11,427 nucleotides of DNA from Chromatiales bacterium (GCA_027001895.1 JALTLP010000291.1:1-11427), one strand, 5' to 3'. Shown: positions 1-6,917, counted from the first letter of the stretch. The notes: generated by a model from the letters alone, not told the origin. Translations and numbers: made by a program.

Positions 1-929
1 AACGCCGAGAACTGCTTCACTTCTTTAGCCAAATTGAACCCTGCCTTGTTGGGATGGAAGCCTGTGCCAGCAGTACCTATTGGGCACGTGAACTGACCAC
101 GCTTGGCCACTGTGTCAAGTTGATTCCAGCACAACATGTCAAAGCCTTTTTACGTGGCAATAAAAATGACTACAACGATGCTCTGGCCATCAGTGAGGCC
201 GTTGTTCGCCCACAAATGCGATTTGTCGCGGTTAAAACCGTTGAACAGCAGGATATCCAGGCCTTGCATCGATTGCGCTCACTTTGCATTAAAGAGCGGA
301 CGGCCTTATCCAACCAACTGCGCGCCTTATTGGCCGAACAGGGTATCGTTTTCCCAAGAGGTATCGCCACCTTACGCCGTCATCTTGTTCGTTTACAACA
401 TGATGAAAAAAGCCCGCTCACCAACTTTTTCAAACAATCCCTGCGCCGGGGTTACGAACAGTTACAACAACTTGACGACCATATTGCAGCGTATACCAAC
501 ACATTAGAGCAACACGTTAATACACTGGAAGCCTGTCAACATTTAAAAACCATTCCCGGATTTGGTTCCATTGTGGCCAGTGCTTTTTATACGGAGGTGG
601 GCAATGGCTCAACCTATCGTCGAGGCCGGGGTGTTTCGGCATCCTTAGGGCTTGTCCCCCGGCAACACAGTACCGGCGGGAAAGATACCTTGCTGGGAAT
701 AAGTAAACGCGGCAACGGCTATTTACGCAGTTTATTAGTCCATGGGGCTCGCTCGGTGGTGAATCAGGCTAAACGAAAAGACGATAAATTAAGCCAATGG
801 ATAAATCATATTCGACTCACCCGTGGCTACAATAAAGCCACGGTGGCATTGGCCAATAAGATGGCACGTATCGGCTGGGCGGTATTAAAAAATAATACCG
901 TGTATCAACCTGATTTTAGGTACGATTAA
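1..929 (+). CDS. IS110-family transposase (DEDD recombinase), 5'-truncated by window edge
   Basis: RNA-guided DEDD/serine recombinase that moves the insertion sequence. The frame is open from base 3 with no start codon required (RRELLHFFSQIEPCLVGMEAC...), giving 308 visible residues; family members have about 330-345, so about 30 N-terminal residues with the first catalytic Asp are missing only because of the window edge. Numbering from the Met at base 54, the RuvC-like DEDD domain shows the Glu in GMEAC (E2) and two Asp in NKNDYNDA (D39, D42). A central helical region follows. The C-terminal Transposase_20 domain begins with IPGFG (167-171) and contains GLVPRQHSTGGK (199-210), whose Ser is the likely nucleophile, and ISKRGNGYLRSLL (216-228). 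The visible part has no frameshift or internal stop, so it may be active. An ATG at base 54 should not be taken as the true start. Confidence 0.93.
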   Translation, partial: RRELLHFFSQIEPCLVGMEACASSTYWARELTTLGHCVKLIPAQHVKAFLRGNKNDYNDALAISEAVVRPQMRFVAVKTVEQQDIQALHRLRSLCIKERTALSNQLRALLAEQGIVFPRGIATLRRHLVRLQHDEKSPLTNFFKQSLRRGYEQLQQLDDHIAAYTNTLEQHVNTLEACQHLKTIPGFGSIVASAFYTEVGNGSTYRRGRGVSASLGLVPRQHSTGGKDTLLGISKRGNGYLRSLLVHGARSVVNQAKRKDDKLSQWINHIRLTRGYNKATVALANKMARIGWAVLKNNTVYQPDFRYD

Positions 930-944
930 TAGTTAACTTTTTTT

Positions 945-1195
945 AACGCTGTACAAGAGGAAAACCTGCCAACGATTGCGAAGATAATGTGACATGATGA
1001 CAAAACGGGTAACCCCTGCGTATTGAAAACCTGTTCATTGCGACGGTTATAATAAACCGCAAACTCGATAAGGACGATACGCGCGGATTTCATCGAGGCC
1101 AGACACTTAACACTGTCAACAACAGGCCGGATATACGAGAGCAATCCTGTTCCTTGTTTTTTATGGACAATATCTTGCAAAATGGGAGGAGACCA
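945..1195 (+). ncRNA. Candidate IS110/IS1111 bridge (seek) RNA region in the IS right end
   Basis: The noncoding tail of the element contains small hairpins: gggtaaccc at 1007-1015, and cggtt (1044-1048) pairing with aaccg (1055-1059), flanked by ttg/caa. Members of the IS1111 group are known to encode their guide RNA downstream of the transposase. The stretch tcattgcg at 1035-1042 is the exact reverse complement of the chromosomal flank cgcaatga at 1200-1207, as expected for a guide pairing with the right half of the target. A related aaaacctg...attgcg arrangement occurs earlier (961-980). Family and position support the class. The transcript ends, the fold and which loop binds donor or target are inferences. 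An antisense open frame across this region (926-1210) has no recognisable protein and is not called. Confidence 0.5.
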
Positions 1196-1199
1196 TATA
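1188..1199 (+). repeat. Probable subterminal right inverted repeat of the IS
   Basis: The motif ggagaccatata close to the inferred right tip resembles the short subterminal inverted repeat typical of IS1111-group elements. The left partner is outside the window, so the call rests on position and general resemblance. Confidence 0.4.
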
Positions 1200-1289
1200 C
1201 GCAATGACAAGCATAGAAAAGCATCTCACTTCGTGCGCCCGCAATGATCCATTTTTGTCGTTGCGAGGAGTGAAACGACGAAGCAATCT
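1200..1289. repeat. REP-like repeat cluster at the IS insertion point
   Basis: Immediately after the IS, cgcaatgac (1200-1208) matches the outer end of the REP-like arms seen at 4676-4684 and 10625-10633; its other part would lie beyond the left end of the IS. It is followed by a degenerate inverted pair: about 1219-1248, which ends gcccgcaatgat, and 1257-1289, which begins gtcgttgcgaggagtgaaac and continues to gaagcaatctg. These are variants of the interspersed gtcattgcgag...gcaatct palindrome. The pair sits directly behind the stop codon of the RpfF-like gene on the minus strand and could form an mRNA 3'-end stem. A protein-coding role is unlikely. Confidence 0.7.
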
Positions 1290-1295
1290 GTTTTT

Positions 1296-2171
1296 TTAAT
1301 TTACAACATTAACAGCAGCCGAAGGCTTTAAACGATTTTGCGCACCAACAAGCTTTGACATCATTCGCAAATCACGCTGTGTCAGGTTAAGTGCGGCATC
1401 AACCCATATCTCTGCTACGTCCATTAACTCTTCGTAAGTAAGTGGGTTAAGATAATCACGCACCTGACGTATAGCATGCAAACCATTTTTAGCACGACTA
1501 TGTTTGCGAATATAGTTCTGTACCACGTTTATACCTTCACCGACATCAGCAAGTATATCGACCACACCCAGTTCATATAATTCTTCGGCACTGAATAGTT
1601 TACCGGCTGTCATTAATGCTTCTGCGCGATTAAAATCGAGTTTACGTGACAGCATACTGTATGCACCCATTCCTGGAAACAGGTTAAATAAAATTTCAGG
1701 CAGGCCTAACTCACAACCTTTTTCTGCTATCAATACCGAACTGGACATAGCTGCTTCAAATCCACCACCCAATGCACTGCCCTGTACAAGTGAAATGGTT
1801 GTTAATGGTAAATGTAAATGTGCGGCATTAAAATACAAAACGTCAATACAGGCTTTAGCATAAACCAGTAAACCCTGGCGATCACGCTGCTCGATATGTT
1901 GACGAAACAGGTTAAGATCTCCACCTAAATTGAAAACATCGGGGACACTTGATGCCAACACAATATAGGAAATTTTAAGTTCCTTGCGCCTGATGGCCTG
2001 ACTTACCTGTTCCTGAAACAATGCAATTTCAGCTAACAATGTAGTGGTAAAACAGGGGCGGGGTGAAGCATGCATTTCGTACCAGATGCATTCTGATTTT
2101 GCATCGTAATGCACACTTAGTTGTTCAAACGGGCCAAAGTAATCAACTTGCTGACTAATTGCTACACTCAT
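1296..2171 (-). CDS. rpfF: RpfF/DspF-type crotonase, probable DSF-family signal synthase
   Basis: Cytoplasmic crotonase-fold enzyme of the RpfF type. Such enzymes release and dehydrate 3-hydroxyacyl-ACP to make cis-2-unsaturated fatty acid signals (diffusible signal factors). The protein is 291 aa, almost the length of Xanthomonas RpfF (289). It contains the oxyanion-hole segment FNLGGDLNLF (80-89), VQGSALGGGFEAAM (129-142) and ELGLPEILFNLFPGMGAYSML (154-174). The two catalytic glutamates of RpfF (E141 and E161 in Xanthomonas) correspond by motif and spacing to E139 and E159, both present. The start is supported by ggagg(ag) about 7 nt upstream of the ATG. No rpfB, rpfC or rpfG partner is in the window, so the receptor, if any, is elsewhere. 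A generic enoyl-CoA hydratase is possible but less likely, because the GFEAAM and LFPGMGAYS signatures are RpfF-like. The exact acyl product cannot be read from sequence. Confidence 0.85.
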   Translation of the reverse strand: MSVAISQQVDYFGPFEQLSVHYDAKSECIWYEMHASPRPCFTTTLLAEIALFQEQVSQAIRRKELKISYIVLASSVPDVFNLGGDLNLFRQHIEQRDRQGLLVYAKACIDVLYFNAAHLHLPLTTISLVQGSALGGGFEAAMSSSVLIAEKGCELGLPEILFNLFPGMGAYSMLSRKLDFNRAEALMTAGKLFSAEELYELGVVDILADVGEGINVVQNYIRKHSRAKNGLHAIRQVRDYLNPLTYEELMDVAEIWVDAALNLTQRDLRMMSKLVGAQNRLKPSAAVNVVN

Positions 2172-2397
2172 TTATCTACTCCTCCAGGTTTTCAAAAATT
2201 AACAAGCCCTGGAATACCCGTGAAAACTGATAATATAAAAAAACTTACATTAAAAATTTTCTGCCAGATATTACCCACTAAAAATGAGTATGGCAGCTAA
2301 AAATAAAGTAAAAATGTGCATGGTTTGCAACTTCTGCATTTAATATAAAAATGGCAAGCCGCACCATGATTGCAGAATAAGAAATTATATAACGTGC

Positions 2398-2802
2398 TTA
2401 TTGACTGTCTTTAAAAATGGAAGACCTGTTTAAGTCATCAAGTGTAATACCCAGCCATTCACAGGCATCATCAAGCTGAAAGCTTACAAAAAATTTATCA
2501 TCGCCACTTGAAGTTGTACCAAAAACCGTTGCCAACATACTGGCTTTTTCATCACTAACAACATAAGCGCGTTTAACTGATGTATCAAACGGTGTGCTGG
2601 TACTAAAACGGATTAAATTTTCCGGGGTAACCAGATTTTCTGCAACCGAACGTGCATCAAACAAGGTATTTAAAGTGGGTTTGTAACCCGGCGTTGCAGG
2701 AATAGACTTCTGATACTGAGCGAGATCCTGGTCAGACAACTTACCCGTCGCCTGGGTTATAAACAGATTTAACTCTGGAATAACATCAACTTTAACCGTC
2801 AT
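2398..2802 (-). CDS. Small STAS/SpoIIAA-like domain protein
   Basis: A 134-aa soluble protein without signal peptide or membrane segment. The pattern matches the short SpoIIAA-like/STAS family common in proteobacteria: an N-terminal strand followed by GKLSDQDLAQY (20-30), a central LNTLFDARSV (43-52), a middle KRAYVVSDEKASMLATVFG segment (77-95), and a C-terminal FQLDDACEWLGI helix (108-119). The role is unknown; family members are thought to bind ligands or partner proteins. It lies 226 bp upstream of the rpfF-like gene on the same strand. The gap is too long for tight coupling, so co-transcription is uncertain. The ribosome site is weak (gcgag a few bases upstream, or ggagt about 14 nt upstream). 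A sigma70-like promoter is visible upstream. The family call is by pattern only. Confidence 0.7.
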   Translation of the reverse strand: MTVKVDVIPELNLFITQATGKLSDQDLAQYQKSIPATPGYKPTLNTLFDARSVAENLVTPENLIRFSTSTPFDTSVKRAYVVSDEKASMLATVFGTTSSGDDKFFVSFQLDDACEWLGITLDDLNRSSIFKDSQ

Positions 2803-2849
2803 AAAATGCTCGCTGTACTCCGGGTAATTGTATAGATATTAATCAGTAT

Positions 2850-2878
2850 ATTATATTTTTTGGTTATTATATCAACAA
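2850..2878 (-). promoter_or_regulatory. Candidate sigma70 promoter for the STAS-like gene
   Basis: Read on the minus strand, TTGTTG (2873-2878) and a perfect TATAAT (2850-2855) are separated by 17 bp, placing transcription start near 2843 and giving a leader of about 40 nt. The -35 box is weak and the region is very AT-rich, so a chance match is possible. Confidence 0.4.
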
Positions 2879-2975
2879 TATTTTCCAAAACTAGAGGCGA
2901 TAAACCTCAAAGATTGAAATTTAATAATAATCAGGCCAGACTCTTTTAATACACGCTAAAGACTAACAGGCCACA

Positions 2976-3506
2976 ATGACCATTCGAACTTACCAGAAAT
3001 ATACTCCCGAAATTTGCGATAATTGCTATATTGACGATTCTGCCATGGTAATTGGCAGGGTTAAAATAGGCAATGATAGCTCGGTGTGGCCATTATCGGT
3101 TATTCGGGGTGACGTAAACGCAATTACGATTGGCGAAAATACCAATATTCAGGACGGCTCGGTGCTGCATGTTACCCATGACGGCCCATACGACTATAAT
3201 CGTGGTGGTTATGCACTTACTTTAGGCAATAATATTACTGTTGGCCACAGCGTAATTTTACATGGTTGCACTATCGAAGATAACTGCCTGATTGGTATGG
3301 GCTCGACCATAATGGATGGGGTGGTTGTTGAGAGTAATATTATTCTCGCCGCTGGCAGCCTGGTTTCGCCGGGCAAACAACTCGATTCAGGTTATTTATA
3401 TATCGGGCGGCCGGCTGAAAAATTTCGCCCACTCACAGAAGAAGAAATTGAGTCTATTCAATATTCTGCAGACCATTACGTTAAGTTAAAAAATACTTAC
3501 CTTTAA
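2976..3506 (+). CDS. yrdA: Gamma-carbonic anhydrase-like hexapeptide protein (YrdA family)
   Basis: Left-handed beta-helix protein of the gamma-carbonic anhydrase/YrdA/PaaY family, probably a homotrimer in the cytoplasm. It is 176 aa with repeated hexapeptide turns (IGRVKIGNDSSV, LTLGNNITVGHSV, IEDNCLIGMGS). By comparison with the archaeal Cam enzyme, the zinc ligands are H65 (SVLHVTH), H91 (VGHSV) and H96 (ILHGC). R44 and D46 (VIRGDV) and Q59 and D60 (NIQDG) match the conserved trimer-interface and active-site residues. The C-terminal part YLYIGRPAEKFRPLTEEE and SADHYVKLKNTYL is very YrdA-like. YrdA proteins bind metal, but carbonic anhydrase activity is not always detectable, so the activity is unproven. 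The start has a modest aacagg about 5 nt upstream. The gene ends 12 bp from the convergent neighbour with no clear terminator between. Confidence 0.9.
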   Translation: MTIRTYQKYTPEICDNCYIDDSAMVIGRVKIGNDSSVWPLSVIRGDVNAITIGENTNIQDGSVLHVTHDGPYDYNRGGYALTLGNNITVGHSVILHGCTIEDNCLIGMGSTIMDGVVVESNIILAAGSLVSPGKQLDSGYLYIGRPAEKFRPLTEEEIESIQYSADHYVKLKNTYL

Positions 3507-3518
3507 ATTCGTAACAGA

Positions 3519-4304
3519 TTACTTAATATATTTGTTGTAAATCTTTTTATAAGTGCCATTTTCTTTTATTGCTTTCAATTCTGATGCAATTTGGGGTACC
3601 AAAGATGCGTGTCTCTTATGCATATAAATAAACATTTCCTTTTTTGCTAATGGCGGAGTATGCCTATAAGGAGCAAAATTTAATTTATCCAGTGTATAAC
3701 CGGCAATAATATTATAGGTAAGAATAACATCAACTTTTTTGTTTTTTAGCAAGGTCGCCAGACGATACATGTCCTTCACTTTAGTCAGGCTTTTGTATTC
3801 ACGCACATTTTTATCATATATTTTCCAGCCCTTAATATAGGCAATATTATAATCCTTAAGGTCGGACCATTTTTTTATTTTGATATTTTTATCATTGCTA
3901 TAGGCAATAAAATCTAAATCAATAACTTTTTCCGGCACTCGTACCAGATTTTTATATATTTTTTCAATGCCTTTAACCCGTGCAATCACCCCATCATTCT
4001 TGCCAAGATTAAGTGCCTTTAACGAATTTGCAGACTGCATTCGTTTCACAACCACCTTGATATCTAAATGTTTAAATAAAACTTTGATTAACTCAGGATA
4101 AAATCCTTCATCGCCATTAATCGTTAATGGCGCAGTACTTCCTGAGTTAATAATAAGCTGGCCTTTCACCGGCTGGACGGCGGCGTGACCTACTACTGGC
4201 GAAAAGGCCATTAAAACCAGCAATACAATAACAAAACCGGGATAAACTCTTTGTAAAAAACAGGGGTTCTTCAGGGTGATTTCTGTATTCAAACAATCTT
4301 CCAT
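3519..4304 (-). CDS. Secreted solute-binding protein of the SBP_bac_3 (amino-acid type) fold
   Basis: Periplasmic bilobal substrate-binding-domain protein. The chosen ATG at 4304 gives 261 aa and has GGAG 9 nt upstream (4314-4317). A longer frame from a TTG at 4334 would begin almost at the predicted transcription start and has no ribosome site, so I reject it. The N-terminus carries a signal peptide: a rather long n-region, hydrophobic core GFVIVLLVLMAFSPVV, and likely cleavage after GHA. The mature part shows NGDEGFYPELIKVLFKHL (lobe 1), WSDLKDYNIAYIKGWKIYD (hinge and start of lobe 2), LLKNKKVDVILTYNIIAGY, and a C-terminal helix ELKAIKENGTYKKIYNKYI typical of the family. No permease or ATPase gene is nearby, so it may act as an orphan sensor or binding protein rather than an importer component. 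The ligand is unknown. The gene is Lys-rich and AT-rich compared with its neighbours. Confidence 0.78.
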   Translation of the reverse strand: MEDCLNTEITLKNPCFLQRVYPGFVIVLLVLMAFSPVVGHAAVQPVKGQLIINSGSTAPLTINGDEGFYPELIKVLFKHLDIKVVVKRMQSANSLKALNLGKNDGVIARVKGIEKIYKNLVRVPEKVIDLDFIAYSNDKNIKIKKWSDLKDYNIAYIKGWKIYDKNVREYKSLTKVKDMYRLATLLKNKKVDVILTYNIIAGYTLDKLNFAPYRHTPPLAKKEMFIYMHKRHASLVPQIASELKAIKENGTYKKIYNKYIK

Positions 4305-4341
4305 TTCATTGTGCTCCGCTGTAACCCTCCGCAATAACCAT

Positions 4342-4370
4342 AGTATACGAATAACTTTCTATCCTGTTGA
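4342..4370 (-). promoter_or_regulatory. Candidate sigma70 promoter for the solute-binding protein gene
   Basis: On the minus strand TCAACA (4365-4370) and TATACT (4342-4347) are spaced 17 bp apart, placing the start near 4336, about 30 nt before the preferred ATG at 4304. This supports that ATG over the TTG at 4334. Confidence 0.5.
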
Positions 4371-4575
4371 TTTATATGACTATATTCTATAAATCACTGT
4401 AAAACCCATATTGATATTCGCATATTGGACAGTATCGGCACAACAGACCAAAATCTTTACCAATTTAAAAATTACTTTGTCTGATAATAACCACTCCCTT
4501 TCACGGATATATTAAATATTCCTAAAAATATCAATAACCTGTATATTCACCGCACCGCTGTTTCTATTAATAGGC

Positions 4576-4581
4576 TATAAT
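4576..4581 (+). promoter_or_regulatory. Possible -10 box for ygiQ
   Basis: TATAAT on the plus strand, 131 bp before the ygiQ ATG. It has no convincing -35 partner, so the call is weak. A transcript from here would include the REP-like hairpin at 4604-4685. Confidence 0.22.
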
Positions 4582-4603
4582 ATTATCCTACATGTAAACT
4601 TGT

Positions 4604-4685
4604 CGCCATTTCGAGCGATAGCGCGGCAATCTTCCAATACTTTCCACAGCACACCCGGATTGCCGCGCTATCGCTCGCAATGACG
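4604..4685. repeat. Paired REP-like palindromic repeat (BIME-like)
   Basis: Two inverted arms, 4604-4631 and 4658-4685, flank a 26-nt centre. The inner 20 bp, cgagcgatagcgcggcaatc at 4612-4631, are the perfect reverse complement of 4658-4677. The outer 8 bp match with two differences. The right arm recurs almost exactly at 10607-10633. The arms can form a long, stable RNA hairpin. The unit lies between divergent genes, close upstream of the ygiQ start. Confidence 0.9.
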
Positions 4686-4711
4686 CAAACTTAACTGAGT
4701 TACCATAAATA

Positions 4712-6853
4712 ATGAATGCTGCCGCTAATCTTTTTTCTTACAAACAATACTGGGCTAAACGTTTTGGTATCGCCCCGGTGTTACCGATGTCGAAAAAAGA
4801 AATGGACAAGCTTGGCTGGGATAGTTGCGATATTATTATTGTGACGGGTGATGCCTATATCGACCATCCCAGTTTTGGTATGGCATTAATTGGTCGCCTG
4901 CTTGAGGCACAGGGGTTTCGTGTTGGTATTATTTCACAACCTGGCTGGCAGGATGCCCGTGATTTTAAAAAACTGGGTAAACCAAATTTATTTTTTGGTA
5001 TTACCGCCGGCAATATGGATTCGATGGTAAACCGGTATACAGCCGACAGAAAAATTCGCCGCAACGATGCTTATACCCCGGACGGTGAACCGGGTAAACG
5101 CCCAGACCATTCTGTTAACGTTTATGCACAACGGGCACGCGAAGCCTATAAAGGCGTACCGGTTGTTATCGGCGGTATCGAAGCCAGTCTGCGGCGCATT
5201 GCTCACTTCGATTACTGGTCTGAAAAAGTACGTCGTTCTATATTGCCAGACTCGAAAGCCGATATGTTGTTATACGGCAATGCTGAACGGGCCATTGTTG
5301 AACTGGCACATCGACTTGCGAAAGGTGAAGATATAAAAGACATCCGCGATATTCGTGGCACCGCCTTTATGACTAACGATATTCCAGACGACTGGTCTGT
5401 AATAAATTCTACCGATATTGATCAACCCGGCAGAATAGAAACACCCGTTGACCCTTATCTTGATACGTCAAAACAGGATAAAAACTGTAACGACCACAAA
5501 AAAAATGTTATTCAGTTTCAGCCCAAAGCTAATTTAAAACTTAAGCGCAGCAAAACCATTATACGCCTGCCTTCATTTGAACAGGTTTCTAAAGACAAAG
5601 TGTTATATGCACATGCTTCGCGGGTTTTTCATCTTGAAACCAACCCCGGCAATGCGCGCACTTTAATCCAGCAGCATGCTAACCGCCTGGTCTGGCTTAA
5701 CCCGCCGCCACTGCCCTTAACCACCACCGAGCTGGATCAGGTATACGAGTTTAATTATACCCGCAAGCCTCACCCCAGCTATAAAGATGCAAAAATGCCT
5801 GCCTGGGAAATGATACGCCACTCCATTAATATCATGCGCGGTTGTTTTGGCGGTTGTACTTTTTGTTCTATCACCGAACATGAAGGCCGTATTATACAAA
5901 GTCGTTCTGAAGATTCGGTGATTCGCGAAATCGAAACCATTCGCGACAAGGTGCCCGGCTTTACCGGCCATATCTCAGACCTTGGTGGCCCCACTGCAAA
6001 TATGTACGAACTTAAATGCAAGTCCGAAGAAATCGAATCGGCTTGTCGACGCCTGTCCTGTGTTTATCCGGGTATTTGTAAAAACCTGAATACTGATCAT
6101 AAACCCCTCATTAATTTATACAAACGTGCGCGCGCATTGCCCGGCATTAAAAAAATATTTGTTTCGTCCGGTTTGCGCTATGACATTGCAGTGCGTTCAC
6201 CTGAATATATTAAAGAACTTGTTACTCACCATGTCAGTGGTTATTTAAAAATTGCACCGGAACATACCGAAGAAAATACCTTAAATAAAATGATGAAGCC
6301 GGGTATTGGTAGCTATAATAAATTTAAAACTTTATTCGACAAGTTTTCCAAACAAGCTGGCAAAGAACAGTATTTAATTCCTTATTTTATATCAGCCCAT
6401 CCCGGCACCACCGATGAGGATATGCTTAACCTTGCCATATGGTTAAAGCAAAACAAATTTCGTCCTGATCAGGTTCAGGCCTTTATTCCAACACCGCTGG
6501 CAATAGCGTCAGCAATGTATCATTCAGAAAAAAACCCTTTAAAGAAAGTAAATGGTCAGTCTGAAAAAGTATTAACTGCAAAAGGTGGCAAGCAACGACG
6601 ATTACACAAGGCTTTTTTACGTTACCATGATCCGGAAAACTGGCCAATTTTACGTGAAGCCTTAAAAAAAATGGGCCGCACCGACCTTATTGGAAATGGT
6701 AAAAAACACCTGATCCCTGCCTGGCAACCCAAAGGAACGGGCTTAAAGCCAACAGGCTACCCTTCAAAAACCAGGGCTGACACGCCCAAAAGCCATAAGC
6801 AACGCTTCACTACAAAGAAAAAGCGTAGTAGCAATCAACGCCGACGGACTTAA
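4712..6853 (+). CDS. ygiQ: YgiQ family radical SAM protein (UPF0313)
   Basis: Cytoplasmic radical S-adenosylmethionine protein of unknown reaction. It is 713 aa (Escherichia coli YgiQ is about 739). The N-terminal region has the family signature WDSCDIIIVTGDAYIDHPSFGMALIGRLLEAQGF and GGIEASLRRIAHFDYWS, a B12-binding-like Rossmann part. The radical SAM core carries the 4Fe-4S motif in MRGCFGGCTFCSITEHEGR, with C378, C382 and C385 (CX3CX2C). The family-specific ISDLGGPTANMYELKC, NLNTDHKPLI, LKIAPEHTEENTLNKMMKPG and AHPGTTDEDM follow. The C-terminal DUF3362-type part has FLRYHDPENWPILREALKKMGR and GNGKKHLIP, then a basic tail rich in K, R and T (about the last 40 residues). No strong ribosome site precedes the ATG; a gag lies 12 nt upstream, but the N-terminus aligns well with the family. 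Convergent with glmS. Confidence 0.95.
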   Translation: MNAAANLFSYKQYWAKRFGIAPVLPMSKKEMDKLGWDSCDIIIVTGDAYIDHPSFGMALIGRLLEAQGFRVGIISQPGWQDARDFKKLGKPNLFFGITAGNMDSMVNRYTADRKIRRNDAYTPDGEPGKRPDHSVNVYAQRAREAYKGVPVVIGGIEASLRRIAHFDYWSEKVRRSILPDSKADMLLYGNAERAIVELAHRLAKGEDIKDIRDIRGTAFMTNDIPDDWSVINSTDIDQPGRIETPVDPYLDTSKQDKNCNDHKKNVIQFQPKANLKLKRSKTIIRLPSFEQVSKDKVLYAHASRVFHLETNPGNARTLIQQHANRLVWLNPPPLPLTTTELDQVYEFNYTRKPHPSYKDAKMPAWEMIRHSINIMRGCFGGCTFCSITEHEGRIIQSRSEDSVIREIETIRDKVPGFTGHISDLGGPTANMYELKCKSEEIESACRRLSCVYPGICKNLNTDHKPLINLYKRARALPGIKKIFVSSGLRYDIAVRSPEYIKELVTHHVSGYLKIAPEHTEENTLNKMMKPGIGSYNKFKTLFDKFSKQAGKEQYLIPYFISAHPGTTDEDMLNLAIWLKQNKFRPDQVQAFIPTPLAIASAMYHSEKNPLKKVNGQSEKVLTAKGGKQRRLHKAFLRYHDPENWPILREALKKMGRTDLIGNGKKHLIPAWQPKGTGLKPTGYPSKTRADTPKSHKQRFTTKKKRSSNQRRRT

Positions 6854-6917
6854 GCCTATTTTTCAATATATCCCAGTTGTTGCCGAATAAAATGGAAAAA
6901 GGTTATCGTATCGGGGT

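Larger units (their letters stand above)
1..1200 (+). mobile_element. IS110-family (IS1111-like) insertion sequence, right part
   Basis: The element comprises a transposase reading frame open at the left edge of the window and about 270 bp of noncoding DNA behind it, ending near ggagaccatata (1188-1199). The left end and the transposase N-terminus lie outside the window. A long noncoding segment downstream of the transposase, rather than upstream, is the arrangement known for the IS1111 group. The right boundary is inferred: from base 1200 the sequence reads cgcaatgac, which equals the end of a REP-like repeat found intact elsewhere in the window (4676-4684 and 10625-10633), so chromosomal DNA probably resumes at about 1200. 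IS110-family elements generally make no target duplication, and none can be tested here. The exact boundary could be off by a few bases. Confidence 0.8.
4335..4711. other. 377-bp divergent spacer between solute-binding gene and ygiQ
   Basis: No gene is seen here. The left part is AT-rich and holds the minus-strand promoter candidate at 4342-4370. The middle has a perfect TATAAT (4576-4581) that could be a -10 box for ygiQ, but I see no good -35 box at the proper spacing. The right part is the REP-like inverted repeat at 4604-4685, which would then fall in the ygiQ leader. Confidence 0.6.

Noticed and set aside
136..507. 123-codon open frame overlapping the transposase in another frame
   Set aside because: It is a shadow of the clearly recognisable transposase and has no family features.
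926..1210. 94-codon antisense open frame over the IS right end
   Set aside because: It has no recognisable domain and covers the noncoding, structured IS end. A guide RNA explains the region better.
2172..2397. Pairing of ttctgca and atggt with tgcagaa and accat downstream of the STAS-like gene
   Set aside because: The short complements are interleaved in an AT-rich spacer and do not form a simple stable stem; chance is likely. No terminator or RNA gene is supported.
4305..4334. TTG start at 4334 for the solute-binding protein
   Set aside because: It lies practically at the predicted transcription start and lacks a ribosome site, while the ATG at 4304 has GGAG at 9 nt.
4604..4685. CRISPR-like repeat or rho-independent terminator
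   Set aside because: There are only two inverted arms, with no regularly spaced direct repeats and no T-run after the stem, so it fits a REP pair rather than a CRISPR array or terminator.
4855..6021. Several antisense or frame-shifted open frames inside ygiQ
   Set aside because: The ygiQ frame is conserved throughout with its radical SAM motifs. The overlapping frames look unrelated to any family.
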